Assembly: GCA_007258455.2 (NCBI GenBank)
Contig: VDFB02047230.1
Location: forward strand, 160,712,635 to 160,776,634
Length of the DNA stretch: 64,000 nt
From: Sequoia sempervirens
Lineage: Eukaryota; Streptophyta; Pinopsida; Cupressales; Cupressaceae
Direction: 5' to 3'
The notes below the pieces were generated by a model, which did not search any database, was not told the origin of the DNA, and saw only the letters and a list, made by a program, of their open reading frames with translations. Positions 12,439-22,299 of this stretch are shown in pieces. Both the position numbers and the translations under genes were made by a program. How positions within the stretch are numbered: the first letter of the stretch is position 1; each line of letters starts with the position of its first letter.

Positions 12439-13081
12439 ATGAATACCCCAATTAGGCTAGTTTGTCATAAGTCTCAGATGACCTTTTTAGGCAAGATTTC
12501 AACTAGGCACCTAGAAAGGATGACAAAGAATAAACACTACTAGCTATCATAGCCATGAAATGGGTTTTGGGATGTGATTTCCTTGAGTATGAGGATAAAT
12601 ACCAGGTTAACACTGATGTGTGCTCACACTTTGTCACCTCCATGCTTGATATTTGGAATTCCCAAGCCACTATTTCTACGTCTAGTTAAAGAAATATTTC
12701 CAAAGAAATACCTGAATGGCCTCGGGGAGGTAGCGGCGAACGTTGCATATGGTAGATACATTCCAATTGCAAGTGACCTCAAGAGGTTCATTGAAGAGGA
12801 CACGGTCATACCATGGCTGCCATTCCTGAGTGGCTTTAACCTCCAGTCGCAAAATGAGCACCACCAAAGGGTCACTCGTGCCTGTCACTTCCTTTTCCGC
12901 ATCTTTAATGTCATGCCATTCTATGATATTGACTGGTACACCGATTTAGGAACTTGGTGTTCCCTTTGCCACTGGCCATTGCTCCTGTGAATGATGTTGC
13001 TACTCCAAATGCCCCCATTGAAAAAGAGCTTGTGGACACTATTTTTGATGCTTCCATTGTTGCCACTCATAATGTGGATTA
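12439..13081 (+). pseudogene. Antisense extra ORF of Gypsy-1 (unknown protein)
   Basis: This plus-strand coding-like region runs opposite to the host element. From the ATG at 12439 the frame gives about 34 residues. A second frame carries a stretch including WVLGCDFLEYEDKYQVNTD at about 12557-12680, and the longest frame (12574-12990) carries GRYIPIASDLKRFIEEDTV. A third piece ends at a TAA at 13079-13081. Base composition here is clearly less AT-rich than the flanks, as expected for coding sequence. No conserved domain is recognised. Antisense ORFs between pol and the 3' LTR are known in Tat-type elements, and the position matches. Two frameshifts make this copy non-functional. Confidence 0.5.
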
Positions 13082-13560
13082 AAGACTTCCCTATTCTTTA
13101 TTTTTTCTTTTTGAAAAGACATATATCAGTCAGTTCATTTTTTGTATACATGCTTGAAAAAGGCTTTACTGTAGAATATATGAAAAGGAAGTGTAATATA
13201 GATATATACTTGTAGAAGTGTGGCCCTTGAGCCATTAGGGAAATGTAAATACTAAAGCATATACATAATGAAAATATAGCTTTATATAATGATCTTGTTC
13301 TATTTTCTTTTAGATTCTGCAACATGGGTTATTTTTTCCTTTTCAGCATATATGTGTTCAATTCAATTCTACATGTGGGTGTTTGATTCTTTTTTTCTTT
13401 TGAGCTGTGAATTTATTCTTCTTTCTCTCTAAAATAATGGGTTACTTGTTCTTTTTCTGCCTCGAACCATAGAATAATTAGAAAAGATCAGCGAACAAAA
13501 ACAAAAGGGAAAGAAAGGAAAAAACACTATAAACATATTTACGTCGATAGGATATCCAAG
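13082..13560. other. Non-coding AT-rich spacer
   Basis: This stretch contains T-rich and TA-rich tracts that could serve as a 3' end for the antisense ORF on the plus strand. I see no gene in it. The integrase end of Gypsy-1 begins at 13562 on the other strand. Confidence 0.45.
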
Positions 13561-13561
13561 C

Positions 13562-14530
13562 TTAATTAAATAATTTAAGGTGAATTCCACTGACCAAAAT
13601 TCCCAGTGCTTCTTTTTCCATGGTTTCTAACTCAAATTCATTGTGTTCCTTGCATTGAATTATCTTAAACGGGCTTTCCCAAAGGCTGTCAAACTTCCCA
13701 TGCTGACCTGGCTTTGCAACCCTTTCATAAAACTTTAGTATTAAGTCTTCATGCTTTAGACCTTGGTTGGACACCTTCTTTTCAAACCACCATTTAACCA
13801 CCTGTTGGTAGTTAGTCATGGCTATTAGGGAATTTTCCCTTTTTTCCTGCACTTCTAGCAACTCGGCTAGCTGGACCTCCATTGCACCATTTTGTTCCAC
13901 ATTGAGAGATTTTAGCAATTGCAGTGTTGGAATCTCCATGGAGATAGGAAATAGCACCTCTTTTCCATATACCAGCTCATACGGTGAAGTCTTGATGACT
14001 TGCTTAGGAGTTATGTGGTTTTCCTAGAGAGTTGCTTGAAGGTTTTTATGCCATTCCCTTTGGTGCTCTGACCCAATCCTTTTGAGGAGTCGGACTAGAT
14101 TCTTGTTTGTTGACTCGGCTAAGTCATTCCCCTACGGGTAGTAGTTTGATGAGATTTTAAGGAATATGCCATGCGTAAGTGCGAATTGACTTACCTTAGA
14201 GCCTTGGAAAGATTTTGCGTTGTTGAAGATGATGGTATTAGGTAGGATGAATCTCATCACTAGTTCCTTAAGGAAGTCCACTATCTCTGACTCTATCACA
14301 TTCTCTAATGGTACTGCTTCGATCCACCTTGTGAAGTAGTTTGTTGCTGTCAAAATCCATTTGTGTCCTATGTTGAGACCGGGTTGACGATTTCGATGAA
14401 GTTTAGGCCCCATTGCATGAATGGCTCATCAACCACGATCAGATTGAGAGGCATTGCAGAATTATTTCTTCTTCCTATGAAGAAATGGCATTCTTTGCAA
14501 GCTTTTACCAAGGAGTAGGAGTCATTGAAT
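13562..14530 (-). pseudogene. Gypsy-1 integrase
   Basis: On the minus strand the zinc-binding end CKECHFF lies near 14490. The catalytic core follows after a frameshift near 14360. The two aspartates of the D-D-E triad are both asparagine: TNYFTRW stands where TDYFTRW is usual, and FNNAKSF where DNAKSF is usual. Each fits a single G-to-A change. The glutamate region reads ESTNKNLVRLLK. The C-terminal half (13957-13562) ends with WESPFKI, matching the WEGPFKI module of gypsy integrases. No chromodomain is seen. Integration of element cDNA would be blocked by the triad changes. Confidence 0.82.
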
Positions 14531-14745
14531 AGCGTCGACTAGAAGTACCCTGCACACATGATTTTGATGGCGATGGTTTTTGCGGAGAAGTGCTCGACTG
14601 CGGCGCTATTGTGGTAAGTGTTGAGGATCCTTTTTGCTTGCTCTATGCTAACACACAGTAATAGAACAACGTTGGAGTTCCTTTTGAACATGATCCCTTT
14701 GATGAGCACATATCTATTTTTTTGCAGTTGGTAGATTCTCCTCTT

Positions 14746-16400
14746 CTATGAAGGAAGGCACAACAAATATTTTCCTATGTGCATAAACCTTACTCTATCC
14801 GCCAGCCAACAACCTTTGAACTCTGACTTGTTAGTTAGGACTAGCTTCGACTGCTCTTCTTCAGTGGCCATTTCTTCATCATGCATAAGATATTTGCACA
14901 ATCCTCTTCCCCAAACGGTCTTTATAGGCTTGACCTCAATGTCATATTCAAGGATCTTGGTGATCCAATTGGATCTTTTCTTAGTGATTTCTCCTTCCAT
15001 GATGTATTCGCACAAACTAGAATGCGTGACGTAAAGAATCACCCTATTGCAAGAGATTAGGTGTTAGAACTTCTTGAGTCCCTTCACTATTGCAAACACT
15101 TGCATCTTTACAAAGTTATAGTTTGTCCATATTCCTTCAAGGTCCCAAAGTGAAATGCTATTGGATGTTCTCCTTTTCCCTCGTCATCTTTCTGTGTTAA
15201 GACAATAGCAATCCTTGACCTACTATTGAATACATATATTATGAAGTCCTTTGATAAGTCTGCATTGACCAGAATAGGAGCGGAGGAAATAACATCCTTG
15301 ACTTTCTAAAAGGCTTCTTTGGCTTCTTTTTTCCATTTAAATGTTTTATCCTTTTTTAGTATCAGGGTGATTTTCCTAATTATTCCTACAAAGTCAGAAA
15401 TAAATTTGCTCACAAAATTTACCTTTCCCAAGAAGGACTAGATGCCTTTCTCATTGACTAGAAGGGGAAGCTCTTTGATTGCTTTCACCCACTTAGGATC
15501 GATTAAAATTCCTTCTTTGGACACTATGTGCCCCAATTCCTTTTTTGGGTTTAGAGATATCCTAAACTCTTGGAATTTATTGAACACCATCTCAAGGTGA
15601 TCAAAATGATCATCCTTGGACTTGGAGAACACTGTCAAATCATCCGAATAGATTAGGATAATCTTGTTGATCAGTTCACTAAAAGTGATATCCATTGCCC
15701 ATTGGAAGGTGGCTCCTGCATTTGGGAGGCTGAACGGCATCTTAGCATATGAAAACATTCCCCACTTGGTAGTGAATATTGTCTTATGTCGATCTTCCTC
15801 TTTGACCCATATCTGATTGTAATCAGAGAAGCCATCTAACAAGGAAATCATCTCTAATCCTGCCACTATCTGTAGGATTGATTCCATTGAATTTAGTGAG
15901 TAACAATCCTTTAGGGATGCTCTATTTAGGTCTCGAAAGTCCACACATAGATGGATATCTCTGTTCTTCTTTCATATCAGGACTAGATTGGATGCCCACA
16001 TGCTATGCTTGATTGAGAAGAATATCGACGACTAGATTAGGTTTGTTAATTCTTGCGCCATTAGTGCTTCAATCTTGGGATTTACTAGCCTCTATTTTTG
16101 GCAGACCGGTTTTGCACCTTCCACCAACTCTATTGTATACTAGATGATATCGGGATCAAATCCCCTGAGGTCATCATATGACCAGGCCACCACTCCATAT
16201 TTTTCACAAAAGTCGATGAGCCTTTCCTTATCGTGGTGTGGGATGTATTTCCTGACTTTGAGCTTCCTCCCATCTCTAACCTGAAGATCCACATAGTCAC
16301 CTTTGTTTGCTACAAACTTCCTCTTGTCATTTCTTGCATCGTCACAATCAAAAATATTTTTGAGAGTGACCAATCCCTTTGGAAGATTGTTAGATTTCAA
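14746..16400 (-). pseudogene. Gypsy-1 reverse transcriptase and RNase H
   Basis: The frame 16400-16140 holds the region before RT (AWSYDDLRGFDPDII), typical of Tat-type pol, and the same frame continues through RT at 15944-15438. RT shows CVDFRDLNRASLKD, LLDGFSDYNQ and KMPFSLPNAGATFQ, but its catalytic box reads YSDD (15639-15650 on the plus strand) instead of the usual Y-[VLI]-DD. The RNase H connection (SFLGKVNFVSKF) follows in frame. After a frameshift near 15070 the rest of RNase H occupies 15042-14746. In-frame stops near 15435 and 16137 confirm decay. Confidence 0.88.
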
Positions 16401-16805
16401 TTGAATGATTTTTCCTTCATAAGCTTCGATGATCTTCGGTTGGAGATGGTCAAAAAATTCTTCGGACTACTGGATGAATGAGGTGATGTGTTCATCACTT
16501 TCGAACACTTTCTAGCTTTGGTCATTGTGTGGAATGGCTAGTAAAACTATCACTTGTACAAAGTGTTTGTTGTGAATGAGGTTGGAGGCAGGATCAAACT
16601 AGGATCTGATTGCTGCCATGCAATCCACATCAGTATTTTGTTCTTGAGGCATCGTCTGAATGTTGAAGGCTTCAAATCCCTCAATCAAGTCCCAAACTCA
16701 TTGTCTATAGGATCACCTATGAATATTCTTGGCCATAGAAATTCCCTAGACTTGATTGACTACTAGTTCAAAATCTACAAACACCATTAGTTGCTTGATG
16801 CCCAT

Positions 16806-17111
16806 TCACTCTGCAAGGCTTAAACTTTGCACCAATCCTTCATAGTCAACTTCATTGTTCAAGCAAGTGAATTGGAAGAAAAAATACCTTAGTGTCTTTT
16901 CATTGTGTGGGGATATTATACATATCTTGAATCCTACTTTTGTCTTGCACCTTGCTTTGTCGAAGTACAATGTCCATAACTCTGAGGCTTGACCACTCTC
17001 GGGTTCTTTGACGACCTTTGGGAGTACTTGATCTTCATCGTAGATGATATAGGTGCCTAACCCGGTAGCATGATAGTTTTTGAAAGGATTAGTATCTATA
17101 TTTTTTCTCAA
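16806..17111 (-). pseudogene. Gypsy-1 second RNase H domain (archaeal type), upstream of RT
   Basis: The minus-strand frame contains WTLYFDKARCKTKVGFKI and later NNEVDYEGLVQSL. This resembles the second RNase H of Tat-lineage elements, where WxLYFDGA and TNNxAEYEAL motifs carry catalytic acidic residues. Both the first Asp and the Glu/Asp pair are still visible. It is in the same frame as the RT block downstream, so it was part of one polyprotein in the order protease, this domain, RT. The domain would help remove RNA from hybrids during reverse transcription. Its placement ahead of RT is one of two arrangements I recall for this lineage. Confidence 0.68.
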
Positions 17112-17353
17112 GAGAAAATCTTCTTGATCGGTTCAATCTTTGGTTACCTTTTCATCTTCCAGTAGCTCAACACAATACATTTCTTGCTTGGTAATAGAAG
17201 TATGAGCGGCCTCTAAGTTGATCATGGCTTCGTCACCACATGTTTTGAATGTAGAGCTTCAAACTCTATCTTCATTTTCGTATTGCGCTTTGTCCTAAGG
17301 ATCATGTGTGACCAATTCAGGGATAGGTATCCACCTACCTTTGAAGTGAATTC

Positions 17354-17735
17354 TCAAGATAGAAAGAGGCCAAGCATGGGGGGATCATCTATGATCACAA
17401 TATCTTGCAACACTGTGATGCTAGGGTAGGTGAATAGAGACAAGGGAAGGTGCTTGATAAGACTGAAAATTTTGACTCTGTTTCCATCAAGCTTCATCAC
17501 TCCTCTTTTTGAAGGTTTATAATTGAGTTCTAAAGCCTCAACTATCTGTTTCAACATAGCTGTGGTGCTAGCACTAGAGTCAATCATGGCAATGTGTAAT
17601 AACTTCTCTCCCGCAATAAGCTTTAGGAAGAAGGGTTTGGGCTTTGGCTTATCTCTTACCTCAATGAGGGATATCGTTGTGCTACTTGTGAGAACTTTGG
17701 CAAGAGATGATTGATCAGTGGCCTTTCCTTTGAGT
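17354..17735 (-). pseudogene. Gypsy-1 aspartic protease
   Basis: The minus-strand frame at 17587-17354 starts MIDSSASTTAMLKQIVEAL, which matches the retropepsin active-site region (usual D-S-G-A-S); the glycine is serine here. The frame is open upstream to about 17735 and contains KPKPFFLKLIAGEKLLH. Retropepsins of this kind cut the gag-pol polyprotein. It sits between gag and the RNase H domain, in a different frame from gag because of decay. Confidence 0.7.
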
Positions 17736-17740
17736 GATTG

Positions 17741-17957
17741 CTCCTTTGTTTCAATGATTGGATCCTCCTGGAGAGGCTTCTATAGTAATTTCTTCTATTT
17801 TGGGATGGCTAATATATCCCAAAGAGACACATTAGTGGATGATATTTTTTCTCCTTTGTTTCAATGATTGGATCCTCCTGGAGAGGCTTCTATAGTAATT
17901 TCTTCTATTTTGGAATGGCTAATATATCCCAAAGAGACACATTAGTGGATGATATTT
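17741..17957 (+). repeat. 110-bp tandem duplication in Gypsy-1
   Basis: The unit starting CTCCTTTGTTTCAATG at 17741 is repeated almost perfectly from 17851, giving a period of 110 bp. It lies in the gag-protease linker of Gypsy-1. The near identity of the two units compared with the diverged LTRs shows that the duplication is younger than the element's insertion. Because 110 is not a multiple of three, it also shifts the frame. Confidence 0.85.
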
Positions 17958-18165
17958 TCAATTGTTCCACCATATTGAAGGGTGGCAGATTTAGAGATTT
18001 CTACTCAGCTCTTGTTATAACAATTTACCTTTGTGGCAAACATTGTGTCACCACTCTGGAGGTACTAGGAATTTGGTTAGAAGCACTTTTAGGTTGCGAA
18101 CTGACTAGTTGCAGGATGATTGGTTCGCTCGTGAATCTCCTCTTTGAGAGGGTGTTGTAATCAAA

Positions 18166-19620
18166 CTATACTTGTGGTGATTTAGATGTGGATGCATCAT
18201 TTGCAAAAATTGCCTCTTCTTCTTCCATCCATGAGAAGAGTGTGTGATTAGGAGTGATGTTCGCTTCTTGTTCCAGTGACATCCTCGACATTTGTGTAGT
18301 GAACACTGCATTGTCCATTTGCAAAGAGGTATACACATAACCTCTTTTGTTGGATGTGGCGCCTTGGCTGCACTGCTCTTCCACCTTTTGTTGTAGGTTG
18401 CCACGCAGGTAGTTTTTAGGCATATGTGATTTTCCGCAAGGGAAGCACCATGGGTTGGTATCATTAATTAAATTATTTTTCCCCATAGTTAGCTCTCTAC
18501 TTGCGCATAGGTTAGCACTCTATAGCAGAGAATACACTAGTACTATTTGATTTGTTATTTACGCCCGCAAATTCACATGAGCACCTCCTTGGAACTGTTT
18601 TTGTTGGTAAGAGGACCTTTTGACTTGATAATTTTGATAAACTAGTTTCGAAGGCACTGCCTGGTTTCACTTAATGACGGTTATTTCATTGACAATAGTC
18701 CACAACATTTCCTTGAACTAACTCATCTCTTCCTTCGAAAAGCCAGATATAGAAGCAACGTTCTATGGCACATTCAGATATGTGTACATAGATGGAGGAG
18801 GTGCTGACGCCTTGGCATATGGAATCTCCTGAGCAGGAACTAATATTTTTGGAAATATAGGAATGATGGGCTGGGGTGGCAACTTCTCGACATCTATTAA
18901 ATTGTTTTCCACCTTGACAACGACGTTGTAGGTGCTTAATAGTGTGGTCTCTCCCAAAGATTGGATCATCATGGAGATGTTGGGGTTGATAGATTTCAAG
19001 TAGAACATGAATGCTAGATCGAGTAGCGGGTGAATATCAGCTTGGATTCACTTCCAACTTGTATGGAACCAAGTATTGAAGTTAGTCATGGCTTCATGTG
19101 GGGCCCACTTTATGATCGACAACTGATAATATAGTGAGGATCGGTCTCCATTGTTCAAAAATATTTGATAGAAAGGGTCTCCGAGCTCATCCCAGGTACT
19201 GATAGTGTTTTCTTGCAGCGTTCGATACCAATCTAGTGCCTTTTCTTTGAAAGAGGTTACAAGAAACCTTAGTGCTATATTTTGATCTGTAATGTCATGT
19301 ACCAGACATACGTTCACAACATCTTGCAGATGTGGATGGTGTTCTTGAGCCATCTCTAGTGAATTTAGGTATAGATTTTAGGGTAGAGATCGGGATAACA
19401 ACCCAAACGATAGGCACTACTTGTGCAACAAGAGGACTTTCGGTGTCCCATGCCACATAATTTTTATTAGCAGTAGGCAACATGGCTAGTGGAAGGGGTA
19501 GAGGAAGCATAAAATTCACTAATTAGGTCATAGGTGGTATTGTCCCTAATGGTGGCACTAATAAACTAGGGTTATTTTCTGTTTGGGATCTAGTTACAGG
19601 TTGATGGCTCATACAACCTC
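18166..19620 (-). pseudogene. Gypsy-1 gag
   Basis: The main frame comprises 19353-19048, 19008-18763 and 18486-18166, all in register and separated by stops. The capsid-like region carries KALDWYRTLQENTISTWDEL and later MMIQSLGETTLLSTYN. The same motifs occur in the Gypsy-4 gag at 62.8-63.3 kb, so the two are related. A zinc-knuckle-like CFPCGKSHMPKNY lies near 18430, with tyrosine at the last ligand position. The N-terminal part, upstream to about 19620, is in another frame. Confidence 0.78.
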
Positions 19621-19984
19621 CTTAAAATTAGGTTCATTTAGGCTCTATGCCACCGGGCATGCTAGGAAAAAGAAAAACTGTTGATGCCAAAAATTGGCAA
19701 GGTAGCAACCCTTTGTGGGAAACTCAGTTTATGGGGAACCTATTGCGCTAAATTGAGTGACCTCTAGATTTTTAAGGAAGTCGACTTCTTTTGTAATTAG
19801 TTTTTGGAATGGAAAAATGAAGTAGATATAAAAATAAAGATCTAACTAAGGTGATGTGCCATAATTTTGATAAAAGGCACTTTAAATCTATCTTTTGGAT
19901 TCGATCTAAGGGCTCGTTCAATAATTTGTTATTTCCTAGAATGATAGAAATGAAAGATTGAAGCATGAAAAATGCATTCAGTGA
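19621..19984 (-). other. Gypsy-1 leader between LTR and gag
   Basis: This non-coding stretch on the minus strand lies between the certain end of the 5' LTR and the start of gag. It contains TTTTTGGCATC at 19684-19694, resembling the sequence at 62325-62335 that follows the presumed LTR of Gypsy-4. That shared motif is a candidate primer binding site. Confidence 0.4.
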
Positions 19985-20974
19985 CATAAAATAATTTTCA
20001 TACCCATTTGCTAAAAAGAGGATTCAAAAGACATGATCTAAACCAACAAACTCACATTAAAATTATAGAAGTTATGCAAATGAACTATTCAAACAATAAT
20101 GACATAGTATAAAGTTAATCAAATTGCTTTAAGAAAAATAGAAAGGACGAACAATGGCATAGTCTATGAGTCTTTCTGCAATAATCTAATGACAATAAAA
20201 AGGCCTGGTGTCTCTAAAATTCTATATTTCTACAATTCTCAAACTCTTGGAACTCGTAGAACTTCCAACCTTCAAACCCTTCCTCAGAAGCAAAGAGCAG
20301 TATATATATCAAGAATTCCCACCGCCTGGCAAGCAGTAATTGAAAAGATCTGGTATCTTGAGCAATGATGGAGCAACAATAATTCCCCTTGGCCGTTATA
20401 ACGGAAAAATATTTGGGCCATAACATGTGGTCACTCCCCATACAGGTGCATCCCCTGCGATTGACAACAGTGGTCCCAACATAGTCCCATGCAAACAGGT
20501 GTTGCCACCCAATATAGGCAGTTAGAACACATGACATTATATCGCAACCCATAGTTCTCTCCATCCTAGTTTTACGGGGGACCCGCCAAAGAGATGAATG
20601 GCAGTATTTCGCAGCTCGTAGTTCATTTCTCCCGCTCACCGTTGAAGGCTTGCACTAGGAAAACACGTGGAAGCGTACTTTTTCATTGGTGTCAACTATG
20701 GGGTTTTCCAAAGGATATGCAAATGAAGGCTATGTGGCACATGATCAGGGCCCGATTCAAAAGTGAGAGGAAGCAACCTTTAAGCATGCGCGGTGATGAC
20801 ACGTAGAAACATGGTGGGGGTCATTTGAAAAGTGAAAGGAAGAATTCCTTTGGAAAGTGCTGAGTAGACATGTGGCAAAGGTTAACGGTCATTTATCAAA
20901 AAGGGGTGATGATGTTCATGTGGTACCTAGCAAAAAACAAAACTTGAAGAGAGCTTGATGAATTGTATATTCGC
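19985..20974 (-). repeat. Gypsy-1 5' LTR (right copy)
   Basis: This is the second copy of the terminal repeat, upstream of gag in minus-strand orientation. The certain homology to the left copy starts at about 19985. A primer-binding-like TTTTTGGCATC lies on the minus strand at about 19684-19694, so the true LTR may reach to about 19696, with the matching part missing from the left copy. No target-site duplication was recognised next to 20974. Confidence 0.75.
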
Positions 20975-22290
20975 AAGAACCATGAGCTAAAACAACCTAA
21001 AATATGGTGCCCATCCTTATATCTAATAAAATATTCATATGATGTGTCAAAACACACACCATCATGTGTAACTCCCTCTTAATAACACATTTACATGTCC
21101 AATACATTTTTACATCTCTTATTTCAAGAGACCCAACTTTCGAAGGCCACAACTTTTGACTCAGGTGTTTGATTAATGAATCGTTTGAATTGCGAAAAAT
21201 CTCATGAAGAACTCTATCAAGATCTAACCCAATTTTTTGGTTATGACTAGTTTCATGTCCAAAAATGCATCTAAGGCCTTCAAATTAGACTTTGAAACTT
21301 TAAAAATGGTAACTTTAATATCTTCAAATCCAGACATGATCTTGTGATGAAGCTTTAATGCCATTCTTAATTATCCAATTTAAAGCTTTAGGGAAAATTT
21401 TGCATCAATCCATGTTCAAAATAAAACTTACTTTAAATCATAACATCGTGTAATCACAAGGTTGAGACACCATTTTCCTAACAATTTTATTCTCTAATGA
21501 ATGAGTGAAAGACAATAATGTTTTAATAAATTATATAGCTTGGCATGAAAGCTATTTTTTTATAAGTAAAATTAATGATCCAAGTATGTAGGTTGTTTTG
21601 AGTGGAGGTTGAATTTAAGTGAAAGGGGTTATGGTCATTGCTAATAGTGTTGTATGAGAACTCTATTTCAATTTTATTCATGCATGGTTCAATTTAATAG
21701 CTCTTTTATTACTAAAATGAAAAAATATGTAAAATCTACATCTTGACCATTAGAATTGAAACAATGAGTGTCATTCCATCCACTTATGATGGTTCTTATT
21801 TTTGGTACCTAAATGTGATCATGTTTTGGACACTAATCTACCCATTGAGAAGACAATTTTATGACACTAGAGGATGGGCCAAATAAGTGAGAAAGGGCAA
21901 AACACCTTGAAAAATAAAAACCAAGTTGTCAAAAGGTTAAATGATTATAATCTTGAATTTTATTTATATGGGTATTTTTATATGGAAAATATAAATACAT
22001 TTTTTTTACTCTTGTTCACATAAATCTCCTAGGATGTTGGACTTAGTCCATTTAGATCTATATTTGTTCTTGTTAATGTTACTTCAAATTCTAAATCTAT
22101 AATACTATGTATATTTTACTGATAATTGTAGTAGAAGGATATGAGTATTTTTCCTTAGAAATAATTCTAAAGTCTTCAATCATTTTAAAGAGAATAGTAC
22201 ATAAATTAATATTTTTGATGACTAATTTAATTGTAATGAATTTTATTCAAAAAAATTAATATATTCTATAGGATCACATGTTAGATATAC
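20975..22290. other. Old AT-rich non-coding DNA
   Basis: No long frames or recognisable domains are seen. A short stretch near 21150-21200 (AACTTTTGACTCAGG and following) resembles sequence common in retrotransposon LTRs, so this may be the decayed 5' LTR of Copia-2. I cannot support that further by eye. Confidence 0.35.
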
Positions 22291-22299
22291 ATAAGAAAA

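Larger units (their letters stand above)
745..20974 (-). mobile_element. Gypsy-1: large Tat-like Ty3/gypsy LTR retrotransposon, minus strand
   Basis: About 1 kb of sequence near 745-1749 recurs in direct orientation at 19985-20974. Between the copies, read on the minus strand, lie gag, aspartic protease, an RNase H of the archaeal type, RT with RNase H, and integrase, followed by extra ORFs. That order and large size fit the Tat lineage of plant Ty3/gypsy elements. Removing the nested Copia-1 leaves about 14.8 kb. Every coding part has stops and frameshifts, so the copy is inactive. The outer ends are approximate and I could not identify a target-site duplication. Confidence 0.85.
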
